Source: Nymphaea colorata
Taxonomy: Eukaryota > Streptophyta > Magnoliopsida > Nymphaeales > Nymphaeaceae
NCBI RefSeq assembly: GCF_008831285.2
Contig: NC_045138.2
Location: forward strand, 22,601,934 to 22,665,933
Direction of reading: 5' to 3'
Length of the DNA: 64,000 nucleotides
Under the pieces are notes generated by a model, which searched no databases, was not told the DNA's origin, and was given only the letters and a program-made list of their open reading frames with translations. Below are positions 12,282 through 25,139 of this stretch, piece after piece (positions within the stretch are counted from its first letter, which is position 1; each line of letters begins with the position of its first letter). The position numbers and the translations under genes were made by a program.

Positions 12282-12942
12282 ATGGCGATTGGTTCGATCC
12301 TTATGTCTCGCCTCGCTCGTTCCTCCAGGGTCGCGGCAACTGGCTTTTCTCAGGTTCGACTCTCTTCATTTCCTTCTTTTGTGCCGTGTCTTCTATCTTC
12401 CGTTGTACTCTCTCTCTCCCCATGTCTCTCTCCATGTATGTGAAAAGGCTTATAGTTATTCGTTTTCACAATGACTGAGGCTTGTTTTGAGTTTCTTTAG
12501 CTTGTTCAGTCAGTAGCTTTTTTCATCTATGCTGAAAGGGGTCAGGTGGTTCCGTTTGGTAGTGCCCCTCTGTTGCTTGGTGTGCGTTTTCTTTTGACAA
12601 ACTGAGAGATGCTCGTAAACTGGACGAGTTAAGACTTGAAATTTCTTTTTTGATGGAGGTTTTATGACTTCCAGTATAGTCCTGTTGATGGCTTCTAATT
12701 GTGTAACAAAAGCCATCCGTCTTTGTGACGTTGTAACTTTAGATGCTGAATCATTCGAGTTGTTCTATTTGCTAGTTCGTCTTTGTTATTTGGTCTACGG
12801 GTTTTCTGTTTTCCAAATTGGGAGATGATTGATTCATGGAAATGATACGTGCTGCTGCTGGTGCATAAGCTGGATGAACTAGACATAAGAAGTTCTCCTT
12901 TTAATGGACGGTTTATTTCTGTCTATAGAACCTTCTTATTGA

Positions 12943-12977
<35 letters not shown>

Positions 12978-15900
12978 GTGGTTCACCGGTACAAAAGATG
13001 GGTCAGTTGTTTGGAGTCACCAATTCGTCTTCCCAATTTGTATATCCATTGATTCAAAAGATGATCAGAAGTGTAGTGATTCAAAATTGCTTGATGAAAA
13101 TTCTCATCCGTTCCCAAAATGTTTCATAAGGATTGGTATGAACTGCACATGAAATTGGGGGCATCTGTTGTTTTTTTGCTGTTGTTGTGGGACTGTTTTA
13201 GGATACTACATCTTTTTCATAGCAGCAGAAACACGACTGCCCTCACTCTCTCTCTCTCTCCATTTCTTTCTCTCCCCATATCTATGTATATATGTATGTG
13301 TATCACACGTTCTCACTTTTGCGCTTACAACAGGCTTCTGGTTATCTCAAAGCAGCACATGGTACAACATTTTTAGGTCAGAGATGGGCTTCTGCCGCAA
13401 GAGCTTTCAGGTGCGCAGTGGCTATTTGGTGATGCATCTCTACAAGTATATCTTTTGGTTGGTCATTAACTTTCATCTTTTGTCCTCTCTGCAGCTCCAA
13501 AGCTGCTGGCGCAGATGTGATTGGAATTGATCTTGGTACAACTAATTCTTGTGTTTCAGTTATGGAGGGAAAGGTGGGTTTTTGCATATTCTTTCAGTAG
13601 AAACTGTTTCCATCTTCTTTGCAATGTTAATTTGTGGTTCTGTTTCTTATTCAGAACGCCAAAGTAATTGAAAACGCTGAGGGTGCAAGAACAACTCCAT
13701 CTGTTGTTGCATTTACTCAAAAGGGGGAGCTCTTGGTTGGAACTCCTGCAAAACGGCAAGCAGTTACAAACCCTACTAACACTGTATTTGGTACTAAGCG
13801 TCTGATTGGAAGGAGGTTTGACGACCCACAAACTCAGAAGGAGATGAAGATGGTTCCCTACAAAATTGTCAAGGCTCCTAATGGAGATGCATGGGTGGAA
13901 GTGAATGGACAGCAATATTCTCCAAGCCAGATAGGTGCATTTGTTCTTACAAAAATGAAGGAAACTGCTGAAGCTTATCTTGGAAAGTCAGTCTCAAAGG
14001 CTGTAATTACGGTTCCAGCTTATTTCAATGATGCTCAAAGACAGGCCACAAAAGATGCTGGGAGAATTGCAGGACTTGATGTGCTTAGGATCATAAATGA
14101 ACCTACGGCTGCTGCTCTTTCATATGGACTGAACAACAAGGAAGGATTGATAGCGGTCTTTGATCTTGGTGGTGGAACCTTTGATGTGTCTATCCTTGAG
14201 ATCTCAAATGGAGTTTTTGAGGTTAGTTCTCTATCTTTTCTTTCCGCTGTGTTATCTGGTCAAGTGTGTTATCTCTGTCCACCTGGCAAAGGCTGAGGGA
14301 GTGGACTTGAAACGTTCAAGTTGCAGGTCAGTACTTCAATACTTGAGGGTGCCGATGCTGGCTATCTGATAGCCTTTGGTCAGGGTGGACATGTCCCAAG
14401 TTACTTCATATGCTCTTCCTTTCATGCATCAATGGCTTATCAAACGGCAGGTTCCAACATTTAAGATTGACTGATTGTGTTGGGCTTACTCCAAATGAAA
14501 AATCCTTTAGTAGAATATTCACAACTTTCTATTTCATAGTCCATATATTTGGTCTTTCTTGTCCCGATTAAGGTAGCTGTTGGGAATCTTTTATTTTACA
14601 CTGTCAAGCAACTCTACCATCGTTATATAGGACTGTCATTCTTTGTTAAAAGCAAAGGTTGGTGCCTTTGTGAGACCTAGTAACAGGAACTTCAATTTGA
14701 GGTGGCTTGACTCTGCGTTTGCAGTTATGCCTGTTACGACAGCTCTGTGATTGTCAAATTCACTAATTTGTGCTTGTTTGACCAAATATCTTCAAGTTTC
14801 CAGAAAATCTCTGTTTCACAAGCGAAATGCCTGGACCCTGTGATAGTTCATACGCCCTTTAGTGTTTGGCAGTCATTGTATAATGGCATTCTTAGGACCA
14901 TGAATGAACACCATGATGTGTGGTGTTATTACCAATGGTCCAATGCAATTCTTTGACGTGACTTGAACTTTAGACGCACATTTACGAAAACGTCGATCAC
15001 TTCTTCCAAATATTTGCTGGTGCTTGTGATTCCATAAAGTTTATAGTCATGTGATAGAATAAACGGGAATCATGAACAATCGAAGGAGTACATGATGTGA
15101 AGGTGCATTAGAGTTACTTCCTTTTTAATTCTGGAAGGTGTTCGGTAAAAAAGTGTATTTTGAACGACTGATTTTGTTGTCCTTTTCTTTTTCCAGGTCA
15201 AGGCCACAAATGGTGATACATTCTTGGGTGGTGAGGACTTTGACAATGCTCTGTTGGAGTATCTGGTCAGTGAGTTCAAGAAGGCTGAGTCCATTGACCT
15301 GTCCAAGGATAGGTTAGCTTTACAGAGGCTGAGAGAAGCAGCTGAAAAGGCCAAGGTGGAGCTTTCTTCCACAGCCCAGACTGAAATAAACCTCCCGTTC
15401 ATTACTGCCGATGCTTCTGGTGCTAAGCATCTCAACGTTACTCTAACGCGATCAAAGTTTGAGACGTTGGTGAACCATTTGATAGAAAGAACCAGAAACC
15501 CGTGCAAGAATTGCTTGAAGGACGCAGGGATATCCACTAAAGACGTAGATGAGGTTCTCCTTGTCGGAGGCATGACTAGAGTCCCAAAGGTCCAAGAAGT
15601 TGTCATAGAGATCTTTGGGAAGACGCCAAGCAAAAGTGTCAATCCTGACGAGGCTGTGGCCATGGGAGCAGCTATACAAGGTGGTATTCTTCGTGGTGAT
15701 GTGAAGGAACTCCTGCTGCTTGATGTTACGCCATTGTCACTTGGCATAGAAACTCTTGGTGGCATCTTCACTAGGCTGATCAACAGAAACACCACAATCC
15801 CCACAAAGAAGAGCCAGGTGTTCTCCACTGCTGCTGACAATCAGACCCAAGTTGGTGTACGGGTTCTGCAAGGTGAGCGTGAGATGGCGTCAGACAACAA

Positions 15901-16438
15901 ACTGTTGGGTGAATTTGAGCTCACTGGAATTCCTCCAGCACCTCGTGGAATGCCACAGATAGAGGTGACGTTTGACATCGATGCAAACGGCATTGTCACA
16001 GTTTCAGCCAAGGATAAGGCCACTGGTAAGGAGCAGGCTATCACTATCAGGTCATCCGGAGGTCTCTCAGAGGATGAAATTGAGAAGATGGTGAAAGAAG
16101 CAGAGGCACATGCACAGAAGGACCAGGAGAGGAAGAGGTTGATCGATATCAGGAATACCGCCGATACAACCATTTATAGTATTGAGAAAAGCTTGAATGA
16201 GTACAAGGAAAAGATTCCTTCTGAGCTTGTCTCGGAGATCCAGGGCGCTGTTTCAGACCTTAGGAAGGCAATGGGAGGCGAAGATGCAGACGAGATAAAG
16301 GCTAAACTTGATGCTGCGAACAAGGCGGTTTCGAAGATTGGGCAGCACATGAATCAAGGTGGGGGCGGTGGTTCTGCTACCGGATCTCAGGGAGGAAACC
16401 AAACTCCAGAGGCTGAATACACGGAGGCCAAGATGTAG
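12282..16438 (+). CDS. mtHSC70: Mitochondrial HSP70 (DnaK-type chaperone)
   Basis: ATP-driven chaperone of the mitochondrial matrix that pulls in and folds imported proteins. Five exons join cleanly: 12282-12353, 13334-13410, 13495-13573, 13655-14221 and 15197-16438, all with GT-AG introns, giving 678 residues; plant family members are about 680. Residues 1-49 or so are rich in Arg/Ser/Ala, as in a mitochondrial presequence. The three HSP70 signatures are intact: IDLGTTNS (61-68), [16 protein letters not shown] (245-260) and [15 protein letters not shown] (385-399). The substrate-binding domain follows, then a Gly/Ser/Gln-rich tail ending [10 protein letters not shown]. The tail lacks the EEVD of cytosolic and the HDEL of ER forms, which supports mitochondria. 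The start is the first ATG, in context ACCATGGCG, and is the only one giving a presequence. Intron 1 (980 bp) splits the presequence. A heat-shock element lies upstream. Nothing suggests inactivation. Confidence 0.97.
12944..12977 (+). repeat. CT microsatellite in mtHSC70 intron 1
   Basis: CT dinucleotide run with one TTT interruption, inside the first intron. Confidence 0.9.
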
Positions 16439-17150
16439 GCATCATCTTTGTTAGAAGAGTGGGATAGTTGCGTGCGTCCGGGTGAGTGTTGGAGGATTGG
16501 GTTTTGGCTGGCCAATTTTGCCACTGTTGCTGTTGTAGAAGATCGTTACAGATGATGATTCGTTACCATTTCAGTTCCATTACAGATAAAAGTTTCTGGT
16601 CTTTGCTGGTTACTCTCTCTCTCTCTCTCTCTCCACTGTGTTCTGTGGACCGCCTCTATAGAACAACGGCGTTGGACTTCATTGTGCGCTGTGTTGGAGT
16701 ATTGTTTGGCCGGCACCGTTCTGGTTGTCGGCATGATACGATTGGATTATCTGTTAAATGGTTCTTTTCTTCCCCTTAAATTAACAATTATGTCGTCTGT
16801 AACAATGGCATGACAGGTAGCACTTCTGTGTATGCCAAGTGGGATTCGCGTTGGTTGATGTGGTAGAATTATGGGGTCGGGAGTCCGGCCCGCACTGTTC
16901 CTGAAGAAGGTTTAGATTTTTGTAATCTTGTTGAGCATGCACTGTTCCTGAAGTAGAAATTAGCCTTTCAAGGCACGTTAAATTTAACCTTCATTTGCAT
17001 TTTTTTTTTCATAAAACTAGCCTCGCCTGGATTTTTGCATGTCCGATATCTTAGATATTGATATTTGAACACAAATTTGTACAATCTACAAATGGAAGTG
17101 CACAAACCGAGGTGCTTAAATTGCGGGTGTAAGTGCATACATTAGTGTTA
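16439..17150 (+). other. mtHSC70 3' UTR and flank
   Basis: Contains a CT microsatellite at 16612-16633, probably in the 3' UTR. There is no further gene before the segmental duplication begins at about 17151. Confidence 0.5.
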
Positions 17151-19399
17151 TTCGTCTCAAATGATTAGAAAAATATATTGAAACTTCAGAAAGTATATTC
17201 TTGCATGTGCCAGTCTTTATTGCCGAAGTTATTATAGAATTTGATTTGGATTGTTTAAAAAAATAAATATATCTGTTTAAGAAGTCGGATTCGGATTTTA
17301 AAAATGCCATCCAATCTAATTTGAATTTGATTAGATTCGGATATTTAGACAAATGCCATCGTTGAGATGTGAATGTAAAAATCAGTTTGGATTTTGAAAT
17401 TAGATTTCAAGTTTAGATTTAGATGTGACTTTTCTTTGAATCTGAATCTATGTGAAAGTCTAAAAGAAAAGTGGATACCGCATCATCCCTATCTACATAT
17501 AAGGAGAGAGTGGGAGGTAGTAAATTCAAATAACAAGAATGAAAATATCACCAGATGAGCTTGTAGAAGCACGACTGCAAGAATTCAAAGCTGCTGGTGA
17601 AGTAATATGAGAGTTTCCCATGACACTAGAAGTTGTGTTTGCACACCCAAGTTTAATGTCGAGGATCTGGTATTCAATAATCCAAGGAAATGGCTTGAAT
17701 TTTTCGCAAAAACATAAGAATAGGGTCTGTACACCCAGTGAAGAGGAAGACTACTTCTCTATTCCTTAACCAAATAGTCAGTCCCTCAAACGAAGACATA
17801 CAAAGCTTTGAAAAAGCCAACGTAACGCAATATAAAATAAAAGAAATCTCGAGCAAACAATAAAGGGACCACATTAAGATGCTTGATGAAGGGGAGGACA
17901 AATGATGATGCATGAAATGCATCATATTTTAGCTTAATTATGCATACGTTCAGCCACAATTTAAAGGTAATATCCCATGAATATGATGCCTTTGTAAGAA
18001 CTTATGGCTCGAATTTGGTGCAAAACAAGGTTAAAAACGGGGAAAATATTGAGTTTTCAGTGTTTTGGAGTGGATTTGCTGTAGAAACAAGATCCAGATC
18101 CAAATATAGAAGCTCAGTTGGACCAGACCAGAGATCCGAACCCCAAATCTAAATGCAAATTCCTGATCCAAGGAAGAGATTAAGTTAAAATATTTCAAAA
18201 ACTATTTTATGCCCAATGGGTTTGACAGTGGCATATCTATGCCCAATGCCATAAAAGGGGGTTCTTCCTTGGCTTTGCTTGCTTCGCCGCGCCACTGAAC
18301 CCCATAAATCTTGTAGCGAATGCCACCAAAAGTGGGTAGTATCTTGTTTTAGAGCATTTTAAAATATATAGAATCAATTTGAAAAATATTTGCTAAAACC
18401 TTCAACTTTTATTGAAATTTTGGATATGAGCAAATGAACAAAAAGGATATGACGCATCTTTAGCTTTTGAATCTTAGCTTAGAGTTTTGTTTAGTTTTAG
18501 GAATTCTTGATTCTCTTTGATTCTTTATAATTGGTTCAATGTAACTCTCTCATTCTTTTGGTGTGTTATGTGTTTTTGTTTTTTCACTTTAAGCAAATTT
18601 TCTTTACATAATTCTAGTTAGGATGAATTACATTTTCATTATTATTATTTTTTTACACATCAAACACCTAGTTGACGTGGATGAAGATTTTCATCATAAG
18701 ATGGGTTTCTGAAAAGTCTTTCTCAACTAAAGTAGTTTTTTTTATAGCTATGTTTATCATAGAATAGCGTTAAGAAATTTTTCCTAGAGCAGAAAATTTC
18801 GACTCTTTTTTTTTTTAATTTAACCAACTTTGACTAAAGTTTAGGAACTGTAGGACTTGGATAAATTCTGGAGAATCCAACCTGGGATTAGATTAAGATA
18901 AAATGGGTTTTGTAAATGGTGGTTATTAACGTTCCTAATATGGGGTAATTAAAACAATAAATTTATTTTTTTTACTTAAATTAATTAGATAAGTTGAAAT
19001 AGGGGATTGGGACCCCACTCAGTCGTCAAAGTTATTGATGGACAGTCCTCAACAGCACTCATTATTAATTAGAATATTTAACTTTTGACGTTTAAGAAGC
19101 CTTTGAAAAGATAACTACCTGAGAAATCAAAATGTTGCAGAGTAAATTGTAGCAGATTAGTCTCAGACATAGGGAACACTGAACATCGACAGAATGAGTG
19201 ACAAGAAACGTTCGGGTCGTCAAAAAAATTTTGATTTCAGTTTTAGGTCTTTTAAGGGGCAGCGATACGGAAATAACGAAAATAGCTAGTAGGTACCAAT
19301 GTAAAAACAAACATTTTTTGTGTGTCTGTGTGGGCAACTGCCCACACATAGCCTACACCTGATACCACCATATCTACCAACGGACACACAACAAACTCA

Positions 19400-20170
19400 G
19401 GCAACCTGAATGAGAGTTTGATCAATTCCCAATGCTGATCTTTGGCTTGGAACAATTCCTGTCATGTTCCAACATTTCGTTTCCTGAAACTGTATAGGAT
19501 TTTTACTTGACAGTGCCTGAAAATTCTCAAGGCAACCATGCCAAATCCGACAAGGCCATCTCTCCACTGGTCTCCTGTCAGCCCCAAGCATCAAAGCATT
19601 CCTGCACCTCCAAATCCCCCACACCACACCATGGAAGCAGACCTCTCAGCGTCTCTTTAACCACCCTCGCTTAAACCACAACTAAACCATCTCTTAAGTT
19701 CTTCCTTTGAAACTTTACAGCAATAAGCTTCCAAATCTTACATGCCAGCAAGCAATTAAAGAACAGCATATACATCAACGATTTGCCATCTTCCGGCCTC
19801 TCTTCTTCTGGCGATCTGGAGTTGGGAGTCTCCCTTCACATGCTAAGAACGCGAACCACACCTCCTTCAAGGATGGACATCTCCCCACCATACCCAAGAT
19901 CTTCATTCATCTTCCCCTATATCCTTGGATTTGATTCATTGGCAGTCCTCCCATTCAACAATAGCATATCTTTATCACATCCCAACTCGGGCCTCACTCT
20001 ACCAACTACATGGAGCATCTGGGAATTAGGACTGAGTCAAGGACCTGTTTCATGGTAAGGTTACAGTTTCCGTCCAGCTGAATGAATTTACCCACACTCA
20101 TAAGGTTAGAGAGAACCCAGCTAGACCAATTTTCCAACCAGAAATTAACCTCCGGTGGGCACCTAGGCCG
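19400..20170 (-). mobile_element. Non-LTR retrotransposon (LINE) 3' fragment, decayed
   Basis: Read on the - strand, the pieces come in the order found at the end of plant LINE ORF2. First is VNFWLENWSSWVLSN (about 20150-20100). Next is a zf-RVT-like stretch GRLPTPDRQKKRPEDGK, followed by KSLMYMLFFNCLLACKIWKL (about 19840-19715). Last is MVWGIWRCRNALMLGADRR (about 19627-19560). Frames change and stops interrupt, so it is dead. No RT catalytic part is visible in this copy. Confidence 0.6.
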
Positions 20171-20254
20171 TGGCCCTACCCCAGATAATTGAAAAAAAAA
20201 ATTCAGTGCTAGTAGGTCTATATAGATATTTGACCAAGAGATGAGGTGTTTTTC

Positions 20255-20455
20255 TTTACATTGGCTTCCATCCTTCGTGCATGCTGCACCCAAGAGAGAG
20301 GCAAGCCTCTCTCTTGTGCCAATAACCTGTAGGGTTCAGGGAGCTTACATTGAGAACTATTATGGTTTAGAGGATGCACACACTAAGTCGCGACAGCCAC
20401 CACAAGATCTGAACCTCTTGAGGTGAACAGTCTTGCTGCCCAATACGCTACAACC
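20255..20455 (-). mobile_element. tRNA-derived SINE-like element
   Basis: On the - strand a box A-like TAGCGTATTGGG (20450-20439) is followed about 23 bp later by a box B-like GGTTCAGATCTT (20415-20404). A tRNA-unrelated body follows, containing GAACCCTACAGG and GAGAGAGGCTTGCCTCTC. A related copy occurs at 29190-29335, and a partial, diverged one at about 20476-20575. Confidence 0.5.
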
Positions 20456-20475
20456 CATCAAGTACTACTTTTTTT

Positions 20476-20575
20476 TCACTGCACCGAAGAGAGGCAACTA
20501 CCTCTCCCTTGTGTCGAATTAACAGAGCTTACGTTGGGACCTGTCATTTGAACCTCACAAGCAACCGGCATAAGA
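20476..20575 (-). mobile_element. Partial second SINE-like copy
   Basis: Shares with the element at 29190-29335 the - strand run GAGGTTCAAATGAC, then CCCAACGTAAGCT, then GAGAGGTAGTTGCCTCTCTTC. The box A end is missing. Confidence 0.45.
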
Positions 20576-21252
20576 GGAGGACATTTCTTTCTAGTCGGCA
20601 GCCTTTTGTCCATCCTCGGGAAGGAGAAAACTTCACCACTCTTCCTCATTGATACCTGCAAACAAAGGTCAACCTAAATACACGCGAGGTAGGCGGCCTA
20701 ACTAGCCCTTGGTTCAACTGCAAAGACAATAGACTCTCTTGAATCTGAGCAATCGAACTACTTGTTGCCAACAGGTTTGTATGTTATCAATTAGAGGCCT
20801 CTAGGATTCCTGGACTACAGTTCAACGACATGATTAAAATGCTATGTTTTTAGGAAGACTTGTAGCCAAAATATGGCAAGCATAGATATCGCAGGTGAAA
20901 ACAAAATTCCTTTCAATATTTTTTGTCAATCAGTTGAATGGAGAAAATTATGCGCTATGATCTTCTCAGTTATCTCTTCCTCATAATCAACCATGAACCT
21001 TTTTTTGTTTTTTTTAGAGTTGAAAGTACTATAGGTTAAGAAAAAGTATAAAAAAAATGCCATTCTAATGGTAACCCAACTCAGATCCTTGTTGGTAATG
21101 CACATCGTAATCTGCAGAAGATTGAACTTGCTTAACATTTTTAAACGATGAAACTGCAAATATTGCGTCACAAAATAAACAAAAAATGAAGAAAGACAAA
21201 TGAAACAAACACCACAAGTTTGGATTGAATGCCAAAAACTATTTGGTGATCA

Positions 21253-24200
21253 CTAAAACTCAACATCCTCGCCTTCAAGGAAGTTGTGGCCGGAAGGTCC
21301 GCCGGGAGGGAGGAGAGCAATGCGCACCAAATTGGCGGCGCCTTCCGCCGGAGAGAGATCGCCATTGCCAAGGTTCATGTCAGTCCTCACGTAGCCAGGG
21401 TGCACGCTGTTGACACAAGCTTTGTCATGCAATTGCAGGGCCAAGAGCCTCGTGTATGCATTCAACGAAAGCTTGGAGATGGAGTAAGTGGGAAACTCAA
21501 TGGGCCACCTGTCCATGCCCTTCTCAGACTTCACATCTTCAAGAAACATGTCCAACACCTCATCGATTTTTTCCTCTGTTAAGTTCGCCGTATCACACAG
21601 TTGCTTCCTTAACTCTTCATCCCTCAGAAGCTGCGACACCAACATTGTTGATCTATTCACAAACCTCATTCCCATAAATCTTGTGATATTTTAGAATATG
21701 TAACTTTTATTTAAGAAAGCTTCAATGGAATTGTGGACATATCTATCCATATAAAAAAGGGAAAAGGAAAAAAAAAAACATCACAAATGTTGAGGAATAT
21801 CTTAAAGTTTGGTTGTTTAAATAGGTATTTGAGCGAGCAAGTTGAAAGCACAGAGATGTATAATGACCAAAATGCATTTGAACAAGTTTTTTAAAAAGAG
21901 ATTTTAAAAAAATAAAAGGTGGTTACTAAAAAAATTTAAAGTTTAACATGTATATTTTTTACAAAAAAAAATTTAAAATACCCGAACGCCCTTTCCTTTT
22001 TCCTTGGGTATATGTTTGTTGTGTAATGCCCATGTGTATGCACCTCGATCTCATGTTGGAGTCCCAACTCTTGGACTTGAAACAATCCCCTTCACTAAAG
22101 CCTTAAAAGCCTGGTTATATGTGTTATATTTTGGGTATACAAAATTTTCGTGTGGCAGTATGATTAATGATGATAAAGTAGAAATAAAAAAAAGATAAAC
22201 AAACTAAAAATAACATTATTTAAACTACAAAAATATCCCCTCTACTCTCAGAGGCAGGCATATATGGGTTGCGTGCACCTCACGGTAGATGCAACTCACT
22301 CCTTCCCTCGAACCCCTCTTTCCAGAGTTTTGAAAAAACAGGAAATTGAAAAAAGTTTGGAAATTATATATTAATGACCCAAAAAGTCCTAGTTGTGCCA
22401 CTGGTGGACAGAAGTATTTAGTATGAAAAAGGTAACATGAAAAAACCATTAAACGAGTTCAAATATGACAGCGTCCAACTAACTTAGATTTTACTTTGCA
22501 ACCATTAGCAGAAATATCCAAGAAGAATTGGAGTCTTACAGACAGTAGTCCATATCTGGATGAGACGTTGACAATCCTTGGCTTGTGAGAAGAGGGGCGC
22601 AGGAGAGGGAGCAAAGCCTTGGTCAATCTCCCTGTTCCATGGAAGTTGGTCTCCAGACAGCTTCTAGCCAACTCGTATTTGTTCGAGACCCCATTTGCAC
22701 TTGTAAGAAGTGCCTGTACATAATCTTTTTCACAATGTTAGAGATAGGAATAATTAATGGCTTAATTTTTAGTTCCTTAGGGCAGTGGACCTTCTTTTAC
22801 AGCACAAAAAATTAATGCTAGAGATTTGAAACACAAACTAACTCTCTACTGCCCCTACTTTAACCATGCACCAATCCCCTTGAAGATGGGGCCATGTGGG
22901 TAGGTGGGTAGGTAGGTGGTTATAAATAGTCTTCAGTTTCCTTTTTTTCACTAGTCAAATTTTAGTGGCCAAATGTGTATTGTCTTCTCATTTTTTAAAA
23001 ATTATTTTAATTACTTTTTTTATATTTTACATTATTTTAATTGCTTTTTCATTTGTTTAAAACAAAAAAATATTATGAGAGTAGTAGTGGGTGCCAAATT
23101 ATGCAGCACCAATGCCAATGATGCTGAGTGGTTAACATCCACTATGGGCTGTGTATGTGTGAAAGCTTGGGCTTCTGGCTGGCTTGGCCTGACACCCCAA
23201 AACTCGGGCCTAGGTTTAGCCCAACCATGCAAACCCAAGCCTGGTCAGGGCCCAATCCGATTAAATTAAAAATATTTTTTAATATAAAATAATATGCAAA
23301 CGTAATTAATCATAATAAAAATAATAAAATAAATATTAAAAAAATATCAGGCTGGGTACCCACAGGAGGATCGGCCCAGTGCCCAAGCTTATATCTGTGT
23401 GTGCACGCGTGTTTCTTTATTTTGACGTAAAAATAACTTGAATTTCACACGAAGAAAGAAGACCCGAGGGCTAAAGCTATCTAAAATTTTGATGGCCTAA
23501 AAGAAATATTTTATGCAACGAAATTAACAACAATTTGCTGTCACACGTATAATACGAGCATTCAAAGCTGTATTAAATCTACCTCTTGACTCTCAATTCG
23601 TTTAGCTCATTCCTCAGTGCACAATCCACTTGCAATATATCGCACATTTTTTTTAAAATGAAACACAATCTTGAAAAATAAAATTTTAAAATCGTCTATT
23701 TCGATATCTAGAAATGTATTTTAAGAAATGAAAAATCTCCTCCTAACATTTCTGATTATTGAAAGGTTTATTCAACGATAATATCTCAAAAAGCAGCCTA
23801 GAAGTTAATGGTATCTATTCATTTGGATCTCACACATGCAATTAGGTTTTTCCAAAACAATTTTCGAAAGTTGATATAAGAAAAGGAATTATCGCATAGA
23901 ATGTTGCTCAAAGCATTTCATATTGTTTAAATGGCCTGAAAGCTATTGACGTTGAAGGTGTTTCTCAAAATTTGACGTCTATGGTTTCAATTGGCATCGA
24001 ACAAAAAAATGTAATTACACACCTTCGAAGGATGCGCCATGCGATTATGATCACTAAATATACTTAACTTTTTCCTTGATTTAGAGAGATTGCAGTAGCG
24101 AAACTAGAAAATTTTTTATTGCAGTAGCGAAACTAGAAAATTTTTTATTGCAGTAGCGGAACTAGAAAATTTTTTATTGATTGACACTAACCGTGACTTA

Positions 24201-24868
24201 GGTTTGGTATGGGCACCGCATGCGATTAGACCTACTTGAACCTAGGTCTAACTTAATCAACAATTCCAATGCTCACCGGAATCAAATATAAAATGAAATT
24301 GAAGAATATATGAAACCATGATATTCATGCACGACAGGTCCGTCCAATTGGCAAGAGAGAGAGAGAGAGATTACCAGGATAGTGCTTTGGTCGACATTGT
24401 TCCTTTTTTTGAAGTCCCAATCTATCACTGAATTGTCAATAGCAGCATTATTTACCTACAGTCAAATCATACACATCCATCACCTGGTAACCAATTGAAT
24501 CAAACTGTTACAAATTTTACTTAGTTGTTTACCAGTTAGAAGAAGTTTACCAGAATATCCGCGAATCCAACAGTCAGCTTCAACCAATCGACGAAATCCA
24601 ACACACTTTGTTGTTGAGTAATATCCAGAGTGTGGAAGATGACATTCTTCCTCCCCGTTTCTGCTGCTTCTTGTAAGAACTGTTGAGCAGCGTTTGAGAG
24701 TTGCTCCTGCGGCTTCCGAGCAGTCATAATGACCGTCAGCCCCTTGTCTGCGAGCTGCCTGCAGACCTCCAGCCCGATCCCTCTGTTTGCTCCCGTCACC
24801 ACCGCCACCGTCTCCTCACTCCACCACTCTGCTCCCTCTCCTGCCTGCAACCAAGAACCAAACACCAT
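21253..24868 (-). CDS. Short-chain dehydrogenase/reductase (carbonyl reductase / neomenthol-dehydrogenase-like), copy 1
   Basis: Probable cytosolic NADPH-dependent carbonyl reductase of the classical SDR superfamily; the substrate cannot be told from sequence. Four exons on the - strand: 24868-24551, 24455-24375, 22713-22540 and 21630-21253. All junctions are GT-AG and phase 0, giving 316 residues, normal for this plant group (about 300-316). Cofactor motif TGANRGIG lies near residue 30, preceded by the subgroup signature WWSEETVAVV. VNNAA bridges exons 1 and 2, the catalytic serine is in VNVSSR (exon 3), and YSISK is in exon 4, followed by VNSVHPGYVRTDM. All catalytic residues are present. 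The start is uncertain: TTGGTTGCAG just inside exon 1 could be an acceptor, so translation may begin in an upstream exon instead of at 24868. A TATA run lies about 260 bp upstream. The paralogue in the next repeat is broken. Confidence 0.87.
24091..24179. repeat. Three tandem 29-bp repeats in SDR copy 1 intron 2
   Basis: Unit GCAGTAGCGAAACTAG plus AAAATTTTTTATT repeats three times at 29-bp spacing with one substitution. It is absent from the matching place in copy 2, so it arose after the duplication or was lost there. Confidence 0.9.
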
Positions 24869-25127
24869 ACATCTGTGATTTCATCATAGCACAGAACAGA
24901 GGCTGGTTTGGCCTAATTACTCTCGCGTTCTGAATTGCTGAACGCTTTGATCAAGTTTCAGAAAAGCAAAGAAAAAATGGAAACCACACCAAAGATAGCC
25001 CTTGCTGCATCCATTAATTTCTCAACATCCTAAACAAATCAACTAAAATTCTTCATTGCTCTCACCATTCTTGTTCCCCCTTGTCTACCTTTATCAGAAA
25101 GCAGCGGCAACCTCAAAGATGAAGGAT

Positions 25128-25138
25128 TATATATATAT
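25128..25138 (-). promoter_or_regulatory. TATA-like run, SDR copy 1 promoter
   Basis: An 11-bp TA run about 260 bp upstream of the assumed ATG on the - strand, at the edge of the nearly identical promoter and exon 1 block shared with copy 2. Confidence 0.4.
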
Positions 25139-25139
25139 T

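Noticed and set aside
20404-20450. tRNA gene on the - strand
   Set aside because: Box A and B are present, but no acceptor stem or anticodon arm can be formed, and the body matches other SINE-like copies.
22965-23400. TRIM or SINE insertion in SDR copy 1 intron 2
   Set aside because: It is extra relative to copy 2 and rich in GCCCAA-type motifs, but I could not find target-site duplications or terminal repeats to define an element.
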